Below, piece after piece: positions 43,213-53,747 of a DNA stretch of 64,000 nucleotides. Made by a program: the position numbers and the translations under genes. The DNA comes from Smallanthus sonchifolius (taxonomy: Eukaryota; Streptophyta; Magnoliopsida; Asterales; Asteraceae). The stretch spans positions 35,846,001-35,910,000 of the forward strand of contig CM042043.1 of the NCBI GenBank assembly GCA_023525975.1, given 5' to 3'. Position 1 is the first letter of the stretch. Each line of letters opens with the position of its first letter. Below the pieces are notes generated by a model. That model had not been told where the DNA came from. It worked only from the letters and a program-made list of their open reading frames with translations, and did no database searches.

Positions 43213-44469
43213 ATGCCATCGAGGAGGAATCCTCAGCATTATGAGACAGAGAATACTCAGCCGGATTTGGAACAGCTGATAAATCAAGGGATAGATGCGG
43301 CTATACCAAGAATAGTGGCACAGATCACCGCAGGGTTAATCAGGAGTGCTGGCGGCACTAGTGGTGGTGCTTCTGGCAGTGGTGGAGCCGGTGGTGGTGC
43401 TGGTGGTGGCACAAATACTGGTAACCCTAACCGCGGATGCACTTTTAAAGACTTCTCTGCAGGAAAACCTTTGGATTTTTATGGTAGTGAGGGAGCTGTT
43501 GGGATTGTTCGTTGGATAGAAAAGATAGAGTCTGTCATAAAAATCAGTAACTGCTTGGATAATCAGAAGGTTAAGTATGTTGCTTGCTCTCTGCAGGGCG
43601 AAGCCCTAACATGGTGGAATTCTCAAGTTGATGCGTTAGGAGAACATGTTACTGATAACCTGACTTGGGACGAGTTTAAGAAAATGTTGATTGAGGAATA
43701 CTGTCCTCGAAATGAAATAAAGAAGATTGAAGTTGAGTTTTGGAACCTAGAAATGGAAGGAGCTAAAATCTTGGTTTACACAACTCGATTCCAAGAGTTG
43801 TCCCGTTTGGTGCCACATCTAGTGACACCCGAATCTAAGAGGATTGAAAGGTATATATGGGGATTGGTGCCCCAGATTCGGGGAATGGTTACTTCAGCCA
43901 AACCTTCTACTATGCAAAGTGCGATCCAATTGGCAAGTGAATTAACTGATGAGATGGTGAGAAATGGAATTTTGGTTAAGAAAGGAACAATTGGAAAGAA
44001 ACCAGAGGAGAAGGCTATGAAGAAATCTACTGGTGGTCCAAGTAAGAAGCGTAAGTTTGTAAAGAATTATGTGGCGGTGACACCACAGAAAAGGGCAAAC
44101 ACTGGAAATCCACCTCTTTGCACCAAGTGCAATTCTCAACACTTTAGGGCTTGCGAGCAGTTCGTGTGTGCAAAATGTAAACGAGTGGGGCATACAACGA
44201 ACTACTGCAGATTCAACCCTAATGCACCAAGGGGTTGTTTTGAATGTGGGGCAACTGATCACTTCAGGAACAAATGTCCCAAATTGGGCAGAATTGGTGG
44301 GAACGCAGCGAATCAAGCTAAGGGCAGAGCTTTTGTGATTGGGGCTGCAGATGCACGTCAGGACCCGAATGTGACGACGGGTAAGTTTCTTGTCAACGAT
44401 CTTTATACATCTATACTTTTTTATACAGGGCTGATAAAAGTTTTATATCTTCTGAATTTAGATCATTGA
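43213..44469 (+). CDS. Tekay gag with zinc knuckles and protease start
   Basis: Structural protein that forms the virus-like particle and packages RNA. The N-terminal part carries a Gly/Ser-rich low-complexity stretch (residues 45-75). The retrotransposon gag domain spans about residues 80-245 (CTFKDFSAGKPLDFYGSEGA; LQGEALTWWNSQV). Zinc knuckles CAKCKRVGHTTNYC and CFECGATDHFRNKC lie near residues 315-360. The frame then enters the protease. There the expected FDTG active site reads FYTG (Tyr codon at 44422-44424), and a one-base loss just after shifts the frame to a stop at 44467. Gag itself appears intact; the protease is dead. Confidence 0.9.
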   Translation: MPSRRNPQHYETENTQPDLEQLINQGIDAAIPRIVAQITAGLIRSAGGTSGGASGSGGAGGGAGGGTNTGNPNRGCTFKDFSAGKPLDFYGSEGAVGIVRWIEKIESVIKISNCLDNQKVKYVACSLQGEALTWWNSQVDALGEHVTDNLTWDEFKKMLIEEYCPRNEIKKIEVEFWNLEMEGAKILVYTTRFQELSRLVPHLVTPESKRIERYIWGLVPQIRGMVTSAKPSTMQSAIQLASELTDEMVRNGILVKKGTIGKKPEEKAMKKSTGGPSKKRKFVKNYVAVTPQKRANTGNPPLCTKCNSQHFRACEQFVCAKCKRVGHTTNYCRFNPNAPRGCFECGATDHFRNKCPKLGRIGGNAANQAKGRAFVIGAADARQDPNVTTGKFLVNDLYTSILFYTGLIKVLYLLNLDH

Positions 44470-45041
44470 TTAAGTTAAAACCATAGAAATTGAAAGAGGC
44501 CTATACTATAGAACTAGCTAATGGTAAATTGATTAAAGCTAGTGACATTATCCGAGGTTGCACTATGAACCTAAATAATTAACAATTTAATGTAGAGCTT
44601 ATCCCAATAGAGCTCGGTAGTTTTGATGTTGTTATTGGCATGGATTGGTTATCCGAAAACCGAGCTGAAATTGTTTGCTCAGAAAAGATGGTTCAAATTC
44701 CGCTTTCAAATGGTGAAGTCCTGAATGTCCAAGGCGATAAGCCCGGGAGGAGTTTGAACATTGTGTCTTGCATGAAGGCATGGAAATACCTTAGAAAGGG
44801 AAGCTACGCGTTTCTTGCTAATGTCATTGAGAAGAAATCAAAGGAGGTTAAGATTCAGGATATTCCAGTTGTACGCGAGTACCCAGAAGTTTTTCCCGAG
44901 GATTTGCCTGGATTACCCCCTCCACGACAAGTTGAGTTCCGGATCGACTTGGTACCCGGTGTCGCACCTATTGTTAGATCCACATACCGTCTGTCACCGT
45001 CTGAATTACAAGAGTTGTCGAATCAGTTGCAGGACTTTTAG
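44421..45041 (+). pseudogene. Tekay protease end and RT N-terminus
   Basis: The rest of the protease is out of frame from 44428 to about 44640. From 44640 the frame MDWLSENRAEIVCSEK... is the end of protease, continuing to the RT N-terminal region with the conserved EYPEVFPEDLPGLPP motif. A frameshift at about 45035 ends this piece; the RT continues at 45042 in another frame. Confidence 0.85.
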
Positions 45042-45632
45042 AGAAGGGATTTATTAGACCGAGTTTCTCACCTTGGGGAGCTCCGGTCTTGTTCGTGAAA
45101 AAGAAGGATGGATCATTTCGAATGTGTATTGACTATCGGGAGTTGAATAAATTGACGATTAAGAACCGATATCCACTCCCGAGGATCGATGATTTGTTTG
45201 GCCAGTTACAAGGATCGACTCATTTTTCTAAGATCGACCTCAGATCTGGTTATCATCAATTAAGGGTCCAGGAGGATAACATACCAAATACAGCGTTCAG
45301 AACTCGGTACGATCATTACGAGTTTTTTGGTTAAGCCTTTCGGGCTAACCAATGCCCCGGCAGTATTTATGGATCTGATGAATATGGTGTGTAAACCCTA
45401 TTTAGACAAATTCGTGATAGTATTTATCAACGATATTCTAATATATTCTCGAAGTAAGGAAGAGCACGAACATCACTTGCGGTTGATTTTGGAATTATTT
45501 CGAAACGAGAAACTATTCGCCAAGTTTTCTAAGTGTGAGTTTTGGCTTAGAGAAGTTCACTTTCTAGGTCATGTGATTAATGAGAAAGGCATTCATGTGG
45601 ATCCAGCCAAAATTGAGGCGATAAAGAAGTAG
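45042..45632 (+). pseudogene. Tekay reverse transcriptase, catalytic Asp changed
   Basis: Copies element RNA into DNA. Motifs in order: VKKKDGSFRMCIDYRELNK, YPLPRIDDLF, FSKIDLRSGYHQ, a frameshift at about 45325, then KPFGLTNAP. The catalytic box reads FINDILIYS where the family has FIDDILIYS; the first Asp codon is AAC at 45429-45431. The substitution would abolish polymerisation even without the frameshifts. A stop at 45630 ends the frame. Confidence 0.92.
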
Positions 45633-46241
45633 GAAACGCCTAAGACCCCAACTGAGATTCGTCAATTTCTTGGTTTGGCGGGTTACTATAGGCGATTCAT
45701 AGAAAATTTCTCGAAGATAGCTCAGTCTTTAACCCTCTTGATTCAGAAAGATAGAAAGTTTGAATAGGGTGACAAGCAGGAATAGTCATTTCAGTTATTA
45801 AAGCAGAAATTATGTAACGCTCCGATTCTAACTCTTCCTAAAGGTACGGATGGCTTTGTTGTATATTGTGATGCATCTCACCAGGGTATTGGTTGTGTGT
45901 TGATGCAAAAGGATAAGGTTATTGCTTACGCATCCCGATAATTGAAAGTGCACGAAAAGAATTACACAACTCATGACCTAGAGTTGGGTGCTGCTGTCTT
46001 TGCACTCAAAATTTGGAGGCACTATCTTTATGGCACCAAATGCACTATTTTTACCGACCACAAAAGCCTTCAGCATATATTTGATCAAAAGATGTTAAAT
46101 ATGAGACAAAGGCGATGGGTTGAGCTTCTGAATGACTATGACTTTGAGATCCGTTATCACACTGGGAAAGCAAATGTGGAGGCAGATGCTTTGAGTAGAA
46201 AGGAAAGAATAAAACCTATTTGAGTTCGTGCTTTGGGGATG
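45633..46241 (+). pseudogene. Tekay RNase H
   Basis: After the stop at 45630, homology continues through TPTEIRQFLGLAGYYRRFI (45650-45700), broken by stops at about 45765 and 45783. VYCDASHQGIGCVLMQ follows at about 45860. From 45942 a frame reads EKNYTTHDLELGAAVFALK, FTDHKSLQHIFDQK and GKANVEADALSRK. These are the usual connection and RNase H motifs that degrade the RNA strand. At least three in-frame stops. Confidence 0.88.
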
Positions 46242-47300
46242 ACAATCCAAACAAGCCTGAAAGCTCAAATTATCGAGGCACAAAAGGAAACACTACAGAG
46301 AAATAACTTGAAAGACGAAATTTTATGTGGTGCTGAGAGAAAATTTGAATAGAAAACTGATGAGTTGATTTATTATTTGGATCAAATGTGGATTCCAGAT
46401 TCCCATAACTTGAGGGAACTGATTTTTAATGAAGCTCACAAGTCGAGGTATTCTGTACATCCCGGAGCCGACAAGATGTACAAAGACTTGAAAGAATTTT
46501 ATTGGTGGCCCGGAATGAAGAAAGATATTGCAAGTTATGTTGGGAGATGCTTGACATGTTATAAGGTCAAGGCGGAATACCAGAAACCGTCGGGACTTTT
46601 GCAGCAACCCGACATCCCTCAGTGGAAATGGGAGCAAATTGCAATGGATTTCGTCACCAAATTACCCTGAACTTCCAGCGGTTATGATTCAATTTGGGTC
46701 ATTGTTGACCGGTTGACAAAATCTGCTCACTTTATTCCCATCCGAGAGGATTATAAGATGGAAAAGTTAGCACGTTTGTACATTGGTGAGATCGTTTCTA
46801 GGCATGGAGTGCCCGTTTCCATCATTTCGGATAGGGATAGTCGTTTTACTTCCCGATTTTGGCAGACACTACAACGAGCTTTGGGAACGCGCTTGGATAT
46901 GAGCACGGCTTATCATCCTCTTATTGACGGTCAAAGTGAATGGACGATTCAGACCATGGAGGATATGTTAAGGGCATGTGTAATAGATTTTGGTGGTAAT
47001 TGGGATACACATCTACCATTAATCAAATTTTCTTATAATAATAGTTATCACGCTAGCCTCAGATGTGCACCGTTTGAAGCTTTGTATGGACGTAAGTGTC
47101 GATCACCACTTTGTTGGGCCGAATTTGGTGACAATCATTTGACGGGCCCTGAAATAATTCAGGAAATTACGGACAAGATTTTTAAGATCCGTGATAGAAA
47201 GCCCTTAGAATTTCAAATTGGTGACAAAGTACTTTTAAAAGTTTCACCTTGGAAGAGCGTTATTCGGTTCGGAAAGAGGAGTAAACTCAATCCGAGGTAA
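46242..47300 (+). pseudogene. Tekay integrase
   Basis: Inserts the DNA copy into the genome. The H2C2 zinc-binding part lies in 46365-46670 (HPGADKMYKDLKEFYWWPG, CLTCYKVKAEYQ), and a stop follows KLP at 46668. The DDE core is visible: Asp in QIAMDFV, Asp in IISDRDSRF, and Glu in GQSEWTIQ, where the following residue, usually Arg, is Trp. The C-terminal LKVSPWKSVIRFGKRSKLNP precedes a stop at 47298 where a Tyr codon has become TAA. Confidence 0.9.
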
Positions 47301-47663
47301 ATTGGGCCGTATGAAATTGTGGATAGAATCGGCCTCGTGGCGTACAAATTGAAATTGCCTCAGGAACTCAGTGGTATACACGATACTTTTCATGTATCAA
47401 ACCTCAAAAAGTGTTTAGCTGGCGCGTCCTTAGTGATACCACCCGAGGAAGTCCGTATTGACAAGAAGCTTCATTTTATCGAGGAACCGGTTGAGATTTT
47501 GGATCGCGAGATCAAGGCGCTTAAGCACAGTCGTATCCCTATTGTGAAGGTCCGTTGGAACTCGAAGCGTGGACCCGAATTCACATGGGAACGCGAGGAC
47601 CAAATGAAGAAAAAATATCCTCATCTCTTTGAGAAGGAAGCGGTTACTACCGGCACCAGTTGA
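47301..47663 (+). pseudogene. Integrase C-terminus with chromodomain
   Basis: Continues the integrase after the stop at 47298. HDTFHVSNLKKCL is the usual end of gypsy integrase. A chromodomain-like segment follows: EEPVEILDREIKALKHSRIP, then VKVRWNSKRGPEFTWERED. This module is typical of Tekay/Del chromoviruses and is thought to recognise heterochromatin marks. The open frame ends at 47661-47663. Confidence 0.9.
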
Positions 47664-47684
47664 ATTTCGGGACGAAATTCCTTT

Positions 47685-47698
47685 CAACTGGGGGATAA
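47685..47698 (+). promoter_or_regulatory. Polypurine tract before the 3' LTR
   Basis: ACTGGGGGATAA lies just before the LTR start at 47699. It is the probable primer for plus-strand DNA synthesis. The conserved phrase GGGACGAAATTCC sits 20 bp upstream, as in related gypsy elements. Confidence 0.75.
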
Positions 47699-50600
47699 TG
47701 TGACAATTGCGGTTTTTCAGGTCCTTACCGTTTCTCGACTTTTATACGTTTATATTTTTAAATTTTATGGTTTTATATATTATTAAGTGTTTCTATGGAT
47801 TATAGGAATTTTCCTTAGACAAACACTAAGGTCCGAACTAGAAAACCCGGTTAAGTGCATACGCTGCGTATACTGCGAACGCGTTAAATAATCGGTAAAA
47901 ATTAAATTCTCGAAAATAATTTTTATATTTATATTTTAGTTAAGAATGATATTTTATAACATTATATGTGCTAACTTTTGTGATTCTTGATTTAACTAAC
48001 GATCACAGGTGGTTCTTCCGTTAAAAACCCAGTGTTTACCCGGTATAACTTTTTGAAAATTTTTGAGTTTTTATGTTTTAAAAATTTTCAAAATTCATTA
48101 TTTTAGATACTTAATTTTTATGTTTGATAAAAATGCTAATTTTTAGTGTTTAGGGGTGTAATTTTTATAAAAAGTGGGTATTTTTTTTATAAAAATGGTC
48201 TTTTAAAGCTAGATTTCACTCTCCCCTATAAATACCCAACCCCCACCCCATTTTTCCCTTCCCTTCTCCTTCAACTCAGCCGTAACCCCCCCCCCATCCA
48301 AACACCCCCAAATCTCCTTCCAAGCTCAAGAATAATCCAATTCCAAGCTTGATTCTTGGTTCCAATGGATTCATGAGCTTGTTTTTAGTGTTTTAAAGGT
48401 ATTTTAACATGATTTCATCTTTAAAATTTCTATTTTGATTCTTGCATGTGTTCTCAAGAACACACACACTACACACACTCACTTTGATTTTCAAGTTTTG
48501 TTGTTTTCAAGAGTTTTTAGCTTGAATCTTGTGGTTTTAATAAGGATTTGTGGATAAAAACTAGTTGTAATCATCCATAATGAGTTATCTAGTGAAAAGC
48601 TTACAAGATTTGATGATCAAAGTGTATGAATACTTGGGTGTTCATACTTGCATCTTCTTGAATTAAAAAGCATTTTGTTGATTTTTGAGTTTTTGATCTT
48701 GGAATTGAACCACATTGTGATTGTAGGTTATAAATCAAGGAAAACTCACTAGCTTAGCATCAAATTTCATCATCATTTGTTGAATTTGGAAGGTTTAATC
48801 CTTAATCAAACTTGTAGTTTAGCTTAAATGATCAAAAACAAACATGTTTTTGGTGGATTTTTAAAAATTATTGATCCAGCACCCAAAAGTGGTTTTAATC
48901 AGTAGAATATGTTTTAAAATAAATATCTGAAAATTTGGGTTATCTAACTCTTTATAGATTATTTATTAAAATTCACACAAGTTTAATACATGGAAATTTG
49001 GAAAAAATACTTCTGAGTATTGAAAAATTATGAAAATTGGACATTGATTATTATATGATGAACTAAGACTCTTGTCCAATATTTATGAAAATTTAAGTTG
49101 TTTAAGTATACGTTTAGTATTTATAAAGTTTAAATGGATGATTTAGGGTTTGTATACTTCTGGATAAAATCAGGACTTGAAACTTGGTATGGGATCTTAT
49201 ATTGACTTACAACTAATATGGTAAAAATTTGGTAAAGTTTTGATGTGTTTAACTATTTTTCCCGAATTTGTAAATTTTAATAATTCTAAATTCATATTAA
49301 ATAATCTAAATATTGGAAAAATATGAAAATTGCTCAGAAATTTTTATTTATATATATGATCAGTTAGTATAAATTTTAAGTAGTAACGTAATGTCTAAGT
49401 ATGGTTTTGGAATTATGGTCCATTTAAATTTTATAAAAAGTTATTAATTTTGAAAAAAATTTATATAAAATTGATTTTATAAAAACTATAAGGGATTTTG
49501 GACAGAATTATAACCCCATTTAAAACATAAAATTTGACTTTTAAATTGGGTGCTAATATCACAATAAAACCCTAATTTTGGACGAATCGTATTTAAACCG
49601 TAGACCGGACTTTACGCGCATAATCGCGTTTTTGATCATACGAAACCGTGACATGAGATTTTATCAAATGTGATTTTTTTTAACTACTGATTTTATTTAT
49701 TAAAAATCTAAAACTTTAAGGTTATTGATTCATATAAAAGCCGGTTTTACAATTCTTAACGGTTCGTACGCACGTGCACGGGTTTTGACTATACAATTGA
49801 CTGCATAGCCACTTTTGACTTTTGTTGACTTACCCACACATATTAGGTTTTCTAAATACATTTTGTGTCTACTTATTAGTAGGACTCGGTTAGGATACCA
49901 TCGTTGGCTGTTTCACTGTTTTACCGCACTTTTTCGCGTTTCACTCTCAGGTGAGTTTTCACGGCCCCTTTTTACTTACTGTTTAACTGTTTTTGGGGGG
50001 AAACTGTTTCATTTTTTTATTTAGTCACATGTTACATGATACATTGATTACATGAGTTATTTTTATATTTATGCATTAAAGTCCCCAATTTTTTTGTAAT
50101 CAATTAGCTGAGCGTAGCCGTTGGGAATTTTGAGTAGTACTACTTGGGTTGACACCCCCGCTCATGGTTTGGTCGTGCCAACCAGACTTGTAGGGTCACG
50201 TGGGCGCAAAGTTAGCCAATTATTTTTTTTAGACGGTTGTTGGCATAAGACTTCCGTATGGGGTACTTTATTTTTATTTTGTCTAGGCTTTGATTACGGC
50301 TCGTGGTAATATGTTGTCTAATACATGTGTACTGACTTTGAATTTTTATAAACTTTTATAGAGTCGTAAAACCTGCGATACTCACCAACTATTTATATAG
50401 TTGACCCGTTTTTGAAACATGCTTTCAGGTAAACATAAATGAAGATAAGGTTCATGGGGGCACGCTTTTGTTTAGATTTTGTGGTTTCACGTTGGAACAA
50501 ACTTAGTACCTATGACTTTGGTTGTTTATAAGACGCTCCTTTTATTGTTTGAATTTCGGATGTTGTATGACTTCTTTTAATTTTGGGTTTAGTAATGGTT

Positions 50601-50704
50601 CTTTTGTAAATTGTGATGTACCCGTTAGCATTTTCTTGCGCCTAAGTGTTCGATGCACCGCTCTCGTCTCACCTCCGTGTTTCCGCCTTCGGCGGGGTGT
50701 GACA
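47699..50704 (+). repeat. 3' LTR, about 3.0 kb
   Basis: Starts TGTGACAATTGCGG and ends GGGTGTGACA. The last 434 bp match the 5' LTR remnant. A TATA box at 48227-48234 and a C-rich, T-rich stretch after it mark the promoter and transcript start. No coding content. Confidence 0.92.
48227..48234 (+). promoter_or_regulatory. LTR promoter TATA box
   Basis: TATAAATA is followed by CCCAACCCCCACCCC and a TC-rich leader, the common layout of a plant gypsy LTR promoter. The 5' LTR has lost this part, so only the 3' copy could start transcription, reading outward into 50.7 kb and beyond. Confidence 0.7.
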
Positions 50705-51041
50705 ACGTGAGCGCCTGTTTTTGAAAGACACTTGTGGCATGACGAACACGAAGGTTATCGGGGCAGTCACTATTGAGGAAGGTGCCCTCAATACTTTCGA
50801 ACCATTGAAGGAGTCATGTGGCTCCCTCGGTACCATAGAACTTAAGAGGATTACATGAGTTGAAGTGCTTGAAGGTGCATTGTGGTGGGTTGGCACCACC
50901 ACCCCCATTAGCTCCATGGTTACCATTGGCGGCCCCATTAGCTTGAGTGAGTTGAGTTACAAGTTGTGCAAGGACAGCAACAATATCGGTGTTGTTGTTG
51001 GTCACGGTAGCATGACGGGGAGGCATTCTACAGATTTGCAC
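50705..51041 (-). pseudogene. Gag of another gypsy element, minus strand, truncated
   Basis: On the minus strand, from 51026, MPPRHATVTNNNTDIVAVLA leads to a Gly/Asn-rich stretch and CTFKHFNSCNPLKFYGTEGA, the start of the gypsy gag domain. A stop follows. The domain then continues as LLQWFESIEGTF and NLRVRHATSVFQKQAL up to 50705, where the Tekay LTR begins. The remainder of this gag is not found left of 41540, so the DNA on that side was deleted or rearranged. Confidence 0.85.
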
Positions 51042-51696
51042 AACACGAGAAAAGATGTAAGAACTTATGAAAGTTGATTGAATTTAAAGAGGATAATATA
51101 GTAAATAAAATAGTTAATCATAGTTTGGATTGTACTCAAATAGTGACATAATCACTTGAATATGACACATTAAGGTTAATTAAACTTATATAACTTTCAA
51201 GGAGACATGTTTTAGCCTATAAGTAAACACTCATCCCGGGAATTCCCAGGAAAGCATACGGGTCCCTCGGTTGATTGGGATTTATACAAAATGCTTTCCT
51301 AGACAGAAAACCCAGAATATAGGTGTCACCCTTCCAGATTGCACGTGTCCTCTAATAATTAACAAAGTTTAAAACCTTAACGAGGAAATAAAGAAATTTT
51401 ATAGATTTAGATCCATGAAATTTCCACATGCTATGATGATGATGACAGAGAAGTAGGTAAGAAGGTTATGAGGCTTAGGGTATGGGTAGGGATATTGTTT
51501 ATTTAATTTATTATTTAAGTATAGTCTAATAAGTCATGAATTTTAACAAATAAGACATCAAAATGAAATAATAATTAACATAGTAGCATGTAACACATAG
51601 CATGTAGCACATATCACATAATCATGAAGCATGGCATAATTAGGTGTCCTAAAGTTATAGTCTAGGTCAAGGGTGTCTAATAACCTAGTTCCCTAT
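51042..51696 (-). other. Leader of the minus-strand gypsy
   Basis: About 650 bp between gag and the primer-binding site, AT-rich, no open frame of note. Confidence 0.6.
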
Positions 51697-51715
51697 AACC
51701 AAGGCTCTGATACCA
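51697..51715 (-). promoter_or_regulatory. Primer-binding site of the minus-strand gypsy
   Basis: The plus strand reads AACCAAGGCTCTGATACCA. The minus strand gives TGGTATCAGAGCCTTGG, matching initiator tRNA-Met as in the other elements. Confidence 0.92.
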
Positions 51716-51716
51716 A

Positions 51717-52040
51717 TCTATCACACCCTAACTGATGGCGGAATACGTCGGGGCGGGACATGTAGATTGTTCATGAGCACAAGGTTGACTAGATTGCCAT
51801 ATATTAATCATCCAAATTTCATTTCAAACAAATCAAACACAACCAAATTCAAACAAGTACGTAAATGAAACACAACCAAATCTATCACACCCTAACCGGT
51901 GGCGGAATACGTCGGGGCGGGACATGTAGACTGTTCATGAGCACAAGGTTCACTAGATTGCCATATATTAATCATCCAAATTTCATTTCAAAACATTCAA
52001 ACACAACCAAATTCAAACAAGTACGTAAATGAAATACATA
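51717..52040. repeat. Tandem duplication of the LTR end, period 164 bp
   Basis: TCTATCACACCCTAAC starts at 51717 and again at 51881. Both copies continue through GGCGGAATACGTCGGGGCGG to CAAGTACGTAAATGAAA. The copies are nearly identical, so the duplication is recent. Only the inner copy joins the primer-binding site. Confidence 0.92.
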
Positions 52041-53368
52041 ATATTCTTTGTTTAAATTTAACTAAGCCCAAACTTAAGTGTATCATGTCTTTATCAAACT
52101 CACACATTAGCACCTGAAACATGAATAAAATAAAGTCAACTAAAAAGTTGGTAAGCATACACAGGTTTATACATAGATAGTGTATAGATGTGAATAATCA
52201 AATCCTTACATAACATGATAAAATAAGGCATTTATGGGGAGCAACTATTGTGTAACCAAAGTACAATCAAACCTTTGTAACTAGCATGCAAATTGTGTTG
52301 TCGGTAACAATCACCCCAATCTGGGTGGGTTTGTCAGACTCAATAGATCTATCATTGTTAACCGTCGGGTTGAATAGTTAATGATTGCACATAAATTGCA
52401 CACAAGCAGTTAACACACCTAGCACTCCAACATAAAGCTCAAATTTTGCATACATGAATGTAAAAAGGATTTGTGTGTGTGTAGTTTGTGTAAATGTAAG
52501 CAATTGTGTGTATAGAGTTCATGTTTCACCCCAAAAAGTGTAAAAGAGTAAAAGGGGCTATGTAATACTCACTTGAATCAAAGGTGTAGCTAGCACGAGA
52601 GACTAGGTAGCAACGTGATCCTTGTAACGCACAACGTTAACCTAGAGTGTATTGCGTGTGAACATGAATTAATAAAATGTCTAAATCAAAGTCTAGGGTT
52701 TCAATGGATGTGAGTATATAGAATTGTGTAATGAATTCGTGTCGAATTATGTAAAAGGATTGTGTAGGTGTTTGCGTTTTGTTCTTGAATAAGTGTTTTA
52801 TAATTACTAAAGTTGGGGTATAGTGTCCTTAAAATAGTGATTTAGAGTTTAGGGTTAAATAACTAAATAATTTCAATAAATTTTTCTTAATTTATTTATT
52901 TAGGAACGTAGTATGAAAATAAATTTATTCGAATATAATTTAAATAAAATAACTTTATTATTTATTTATAAAAGTATATGACTATATTTTAGTATATAAG
53001 AATTTAATGTTAAAACAATTTAAAACTCTAAATGTATTTATAATTGTAAATAATAAATAAGTTCATTCCATTATTTAATATTTAAAAAGGGTATGAAATG
53101 TAGTTTAAATTTTTTTTTTATAAAACTTTATAACTTTTATTTCAAGGAAAGTATTTTATTTATAAAAGCTTGCCCCCATATTCATAAAATTAGAAAATTT
53201 ATCTCTTTGTTTAATTAATGAAATTTATTAACTAAATTCATAATAAAAATGAGTTTATGTTAAAATTTGTAAGCTTTTGTCTCATTCTGTTCAAAATAAT
53301 GTAATGTTTATAAAAATATTTTTTTTTAAATTTTGGAGCTTTTTAAAACTGACAAAAAAATATAAACA

Positions 53369-53440
53369 GGCCACCCGGTTCGAACCCGGGTGGTTCCTGT
53401 GAGAGGACTACAAGTTACCACTGGACCAGGGAGTATTCCT
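53369..53440 (-). ncRNA. tRNA-like sequence in LTR (pseudo-tRNA or SINE head)
   Basis: On the minus strand TGGTCCAGTGGTAAC (A-box region) is followed about 30 bp later by GGGTTCGAACC inside a perfect five-pair T arm (CCCGG...CCGGG). The acceptor stem does not pair, so it is not a functional tRNA. It is probably tRNA-derived. Confidence 0.6.
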
Positions 53441-53529
53441 TGTCATGTGACAGGTTTGCTTTGACTATAACGTGTTCGAGACAGGGGACCGGGTCGGTTA
53501 CGGGGATATGTGCAAAAAGAGCTGACCGG

Positions 53530-53612
53530 TTTAGAGGCTTGCGGGTTTCGAACCCTGGCCACCTGGTCTGATGGTGCAGTGGCCTAACCAGTCAGACTAG
53601 GCGGTTTCGCTG
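53530..53612 (-). ncRNA. Second tRNA-like sequence in LTR
   Basis: On the minus strand TGACTGGTTAGGCCACTGC resembles a D-arm/A-box, and GGGTTCGAAACCCGC is a T-arm/B-box palindrome 30 bp on. No acceptor stem can be drawn. It lies about 90 bp from the first tRNA-like sequence in the same orientation. Confidence 0.5.
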
Positions 53613-53719
53613 ATTAATTAAAAACTCAAAAATTTAAATACAAATGTAAGTTTACCAAATCCCCAAAATAGAAAACGTATGCATATAAACAAGAACCCTA
53701 GTTTCAAGTGTTCTTGATA

Positions 53720-53747
53720 CCCTCTGCCATTACGAATTGGCAGAGGG
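53720..53747. repeat. Perfect 10-bp hairpin in LTR
   Basis: CCCTCTGCCA and TGGCAGAGGG are exact complements around the eight-base loop TTACGAAT. It lies near the probable leader of the LTR transcript. Confidence 0.9.

Larger units (their letters stand above)
41540..50704 (+). mobile_element. Tekay-type chromodomain gypsy retrotransposon
   Basis: Order: truncated 5' LTR, primer-binding site, extra ORF, gag, protease, RT, RNase H, integrase with chromodomain, polypurine tract, 3' LTR. Pol order with integrase last is diagnostic of Ty3/gypsy. The C-terminal chromodomain, expected to guide integration to heterochromatin, marks a chromovirus. About 9.2 kb. The two LTR copies differ at about 8 of 434 aligned positions by eye, so the insertion is fairly young, yet all pol domains carry breaks. 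The flank at 50705 is the gag of another gypsy. Confidence 0.93.

Noticed and set aside
53369..53612. Functional tRNA genes
   Set aside because: T-arm and A-box are good, but acceptor stems do not pair and anticodon arms cannot be drawn in either sequence.
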